From an uncultured Selenomonadales bacterium (GTDB lineage: Bacteria; Bacillota_C; Negativicutes; Selenomonadales; Selenomonadaceae), in assembly GCA_937916025.1 (NCBI GenBank), contig CALGGX010000445.1:1-5541 (forward strand): a DNA stretch of 5,541 bases, in the 5' to 3' direction. Of this stretch, positions 5,083-5,541 are shown piece after piece (within the stretch, counting starts at the first letter, position 1; every line of letters begins with the position of its first letter). The notes under the pieces were generated by a model. It saw only the letters and a list, made by a program, of their open reading frames with translations. It had not been told where the DNA came from and ran no database searches. A program made the translations under genes and the position numbers.

Positions 5083-5185
5083 AGAAAAACCGCCTCAGAC
5101 GCACGTAAACGATGCTGAAACGCGTTGCGATGGAAGAAACGATAAAAGTATCGACGGCGGGAAAAAAGGGCGAAAAAAGGCGTAA
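5060..5185 (+). CDS. Possible 41-residue hydrophilic protein overlapping the annealing-protein stop
   Basis: The frame begins MMQTFRFEEKPPQTH and ends in the basic tail GGKKGRKKA. It overlaps the last 23 bases of the annealing-protein gene, which would allow translational coupling, but no clear ribosome site precedes it. Its stop (5183-5185) is followed within 4 nt by the GGAG used by the next gene, a spacing typical of packed phage operons. There is no recognised family. It may be a chance frame. Confidence 0.3.
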   Translation: MMQTFRFEEKPPQTHVNDAETRCDGRNDKSIDGGKKGRKKA

Positions 5186-5201
5186 GACGGAGCCGAGCGT
5201 G

Positions 5202-5541
5202 ATGGGTAATAAGAATAGAAAAGAGACGTATGAATCGGATGTAAATGAGTGCGCGCAGGCATGGTTGAAAAATCATGAGATGAAAGTATATGAGAATGGC
5301 AAGCCGGTGCGGGAATATTACAAATGCCGAAGTGTGTTGCAAAAATACGATTGGACGGCAGTGAAAAAGATAAAGGCGATGCTGGAGATTGCGCGCGCGC
5401 GAGTGCCGATGCTTGATTTGTACCGGAAAGCGATGGAATATGAGAAGTACAGGTTGGCAACAGAAAACGCGAAAAAATACGATGGATCGCGCGAATACGT
5501 GATAGACGTAAAGAGATTCATGAATGAAGGAGCTGATGATG
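5202..5541 (+). CDS. Unrecognised gene, 3' end outside the window
   Basis: The frame is open to the last base. The preferred ATG 5202 has GGAG (5189-5192) 9 nt upstream. Upstream in-frame ATGs at 5112 and 5130 lack ribosome sites, and a stop at 5106 bounds the frame. The visible 113 residues begin MGNKNRKETYESDVNECAQ and are highly charged and mainly helical in character, with WLKNHEMKVYENGKPVREYYKCRSVLQKYDWTAVKK-type sequence followed by IARARVPMLDLYRKAMEYEKYRLATENAKKYDG. No catalytic motif or known family is recognisable. It follows the annealing gene closely on the same strand, so it probably belongs to the same operon and may be a phage accessory or regulatory protein. An alternating GC run at 5391-5401 encodes ARAR. 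Confidence 0.6.
   Translation, partial: MGNKNRKETYESDVNECAQAWLKNHEMKVYENGKPVREYYKCRSVLQKYDWTAVKKIKAMLEIARARVPMLDLYRKAMEYEKYRLATENAKKYDGSREYVIDVKRFMNEGADD

Noticed and set aside
5391..5401. Alternating GC run that might favour Z-DNA
   Set aside because: It is short and fully explained by alternating Ala/Arg codons in the reading frame.

Overview
The window looks like the early replication and recombination block of a mobile element, most likely a prophage or a phage-like plasmid, in a Shine-Dalgarno-using bacterium, probably of the Firmicutes/Clostridia/Negativicutes sort. Three things support this: the gene content (a winged-helix protein, a primase-polymerase-helicase and a Rad52-type annealing protein), tight + strand packing, and classical -35/-10 promoters with GGAG-type ribosome sites. 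The host cannot be fixed from this sequence alone, and no capsid, integrase or conjugation gene is visible.

Layout. Positions 1-246 hold the 3' end of a small winged-helix protein, closed by a strong intrinsic terminator. An extended -10 promoter (291-319) then drives a leader of about 115 nt. In this leader the ribosome site of the next gene can be paired away, and a second helix gives a pseudoknot topology. The main gene (440-3694, 1084 aa) encodes an N-terminal MerR-like helix-turn-helix, a repeat-bearing linker, an NrS-1-like primase-polymerase, a helical-bundle domain and a DUF927-type helicase. The DNA encoding the linker carries direct and inverted repeats that are conserved as DNA in different reading frames, so it may be a replication origin buried in the initiator gene, as in phage lambda O. 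An in-frame ATG with a ribosome site sits exactly where the linker ends and the catalytic part begins.

Positions 3695-4272 contain no convincing gene. The stretch holds a terminator, eight TTACCC/GGGTAA motifs, a 116-bp structure with perfect 20-bp inverted arms, a second terminator-like hairpin and another 52-bp palindromic hairpin. It is a second candidate origin or control region. After it come a Rad52/Rad22-family single-strand annealing protein with an ExoX-like C-terminal region and an SSB-like acidic tail (4273-5082), a doubtful 41-aa ORF overlapping its end, and an unrecognised gene running off the right edge (5202-5541).

Working together, one polypeptide could recognise the origin, unwind it and prime or extend DNA, while the annealing protein would repair or recombine replication intermediates. 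The individual protein families are known. The parts most worth checking are the cis-acting DNA and RNA elements: the iterons inside the gene, the leader pseudoknot and the intergenic palindromes.
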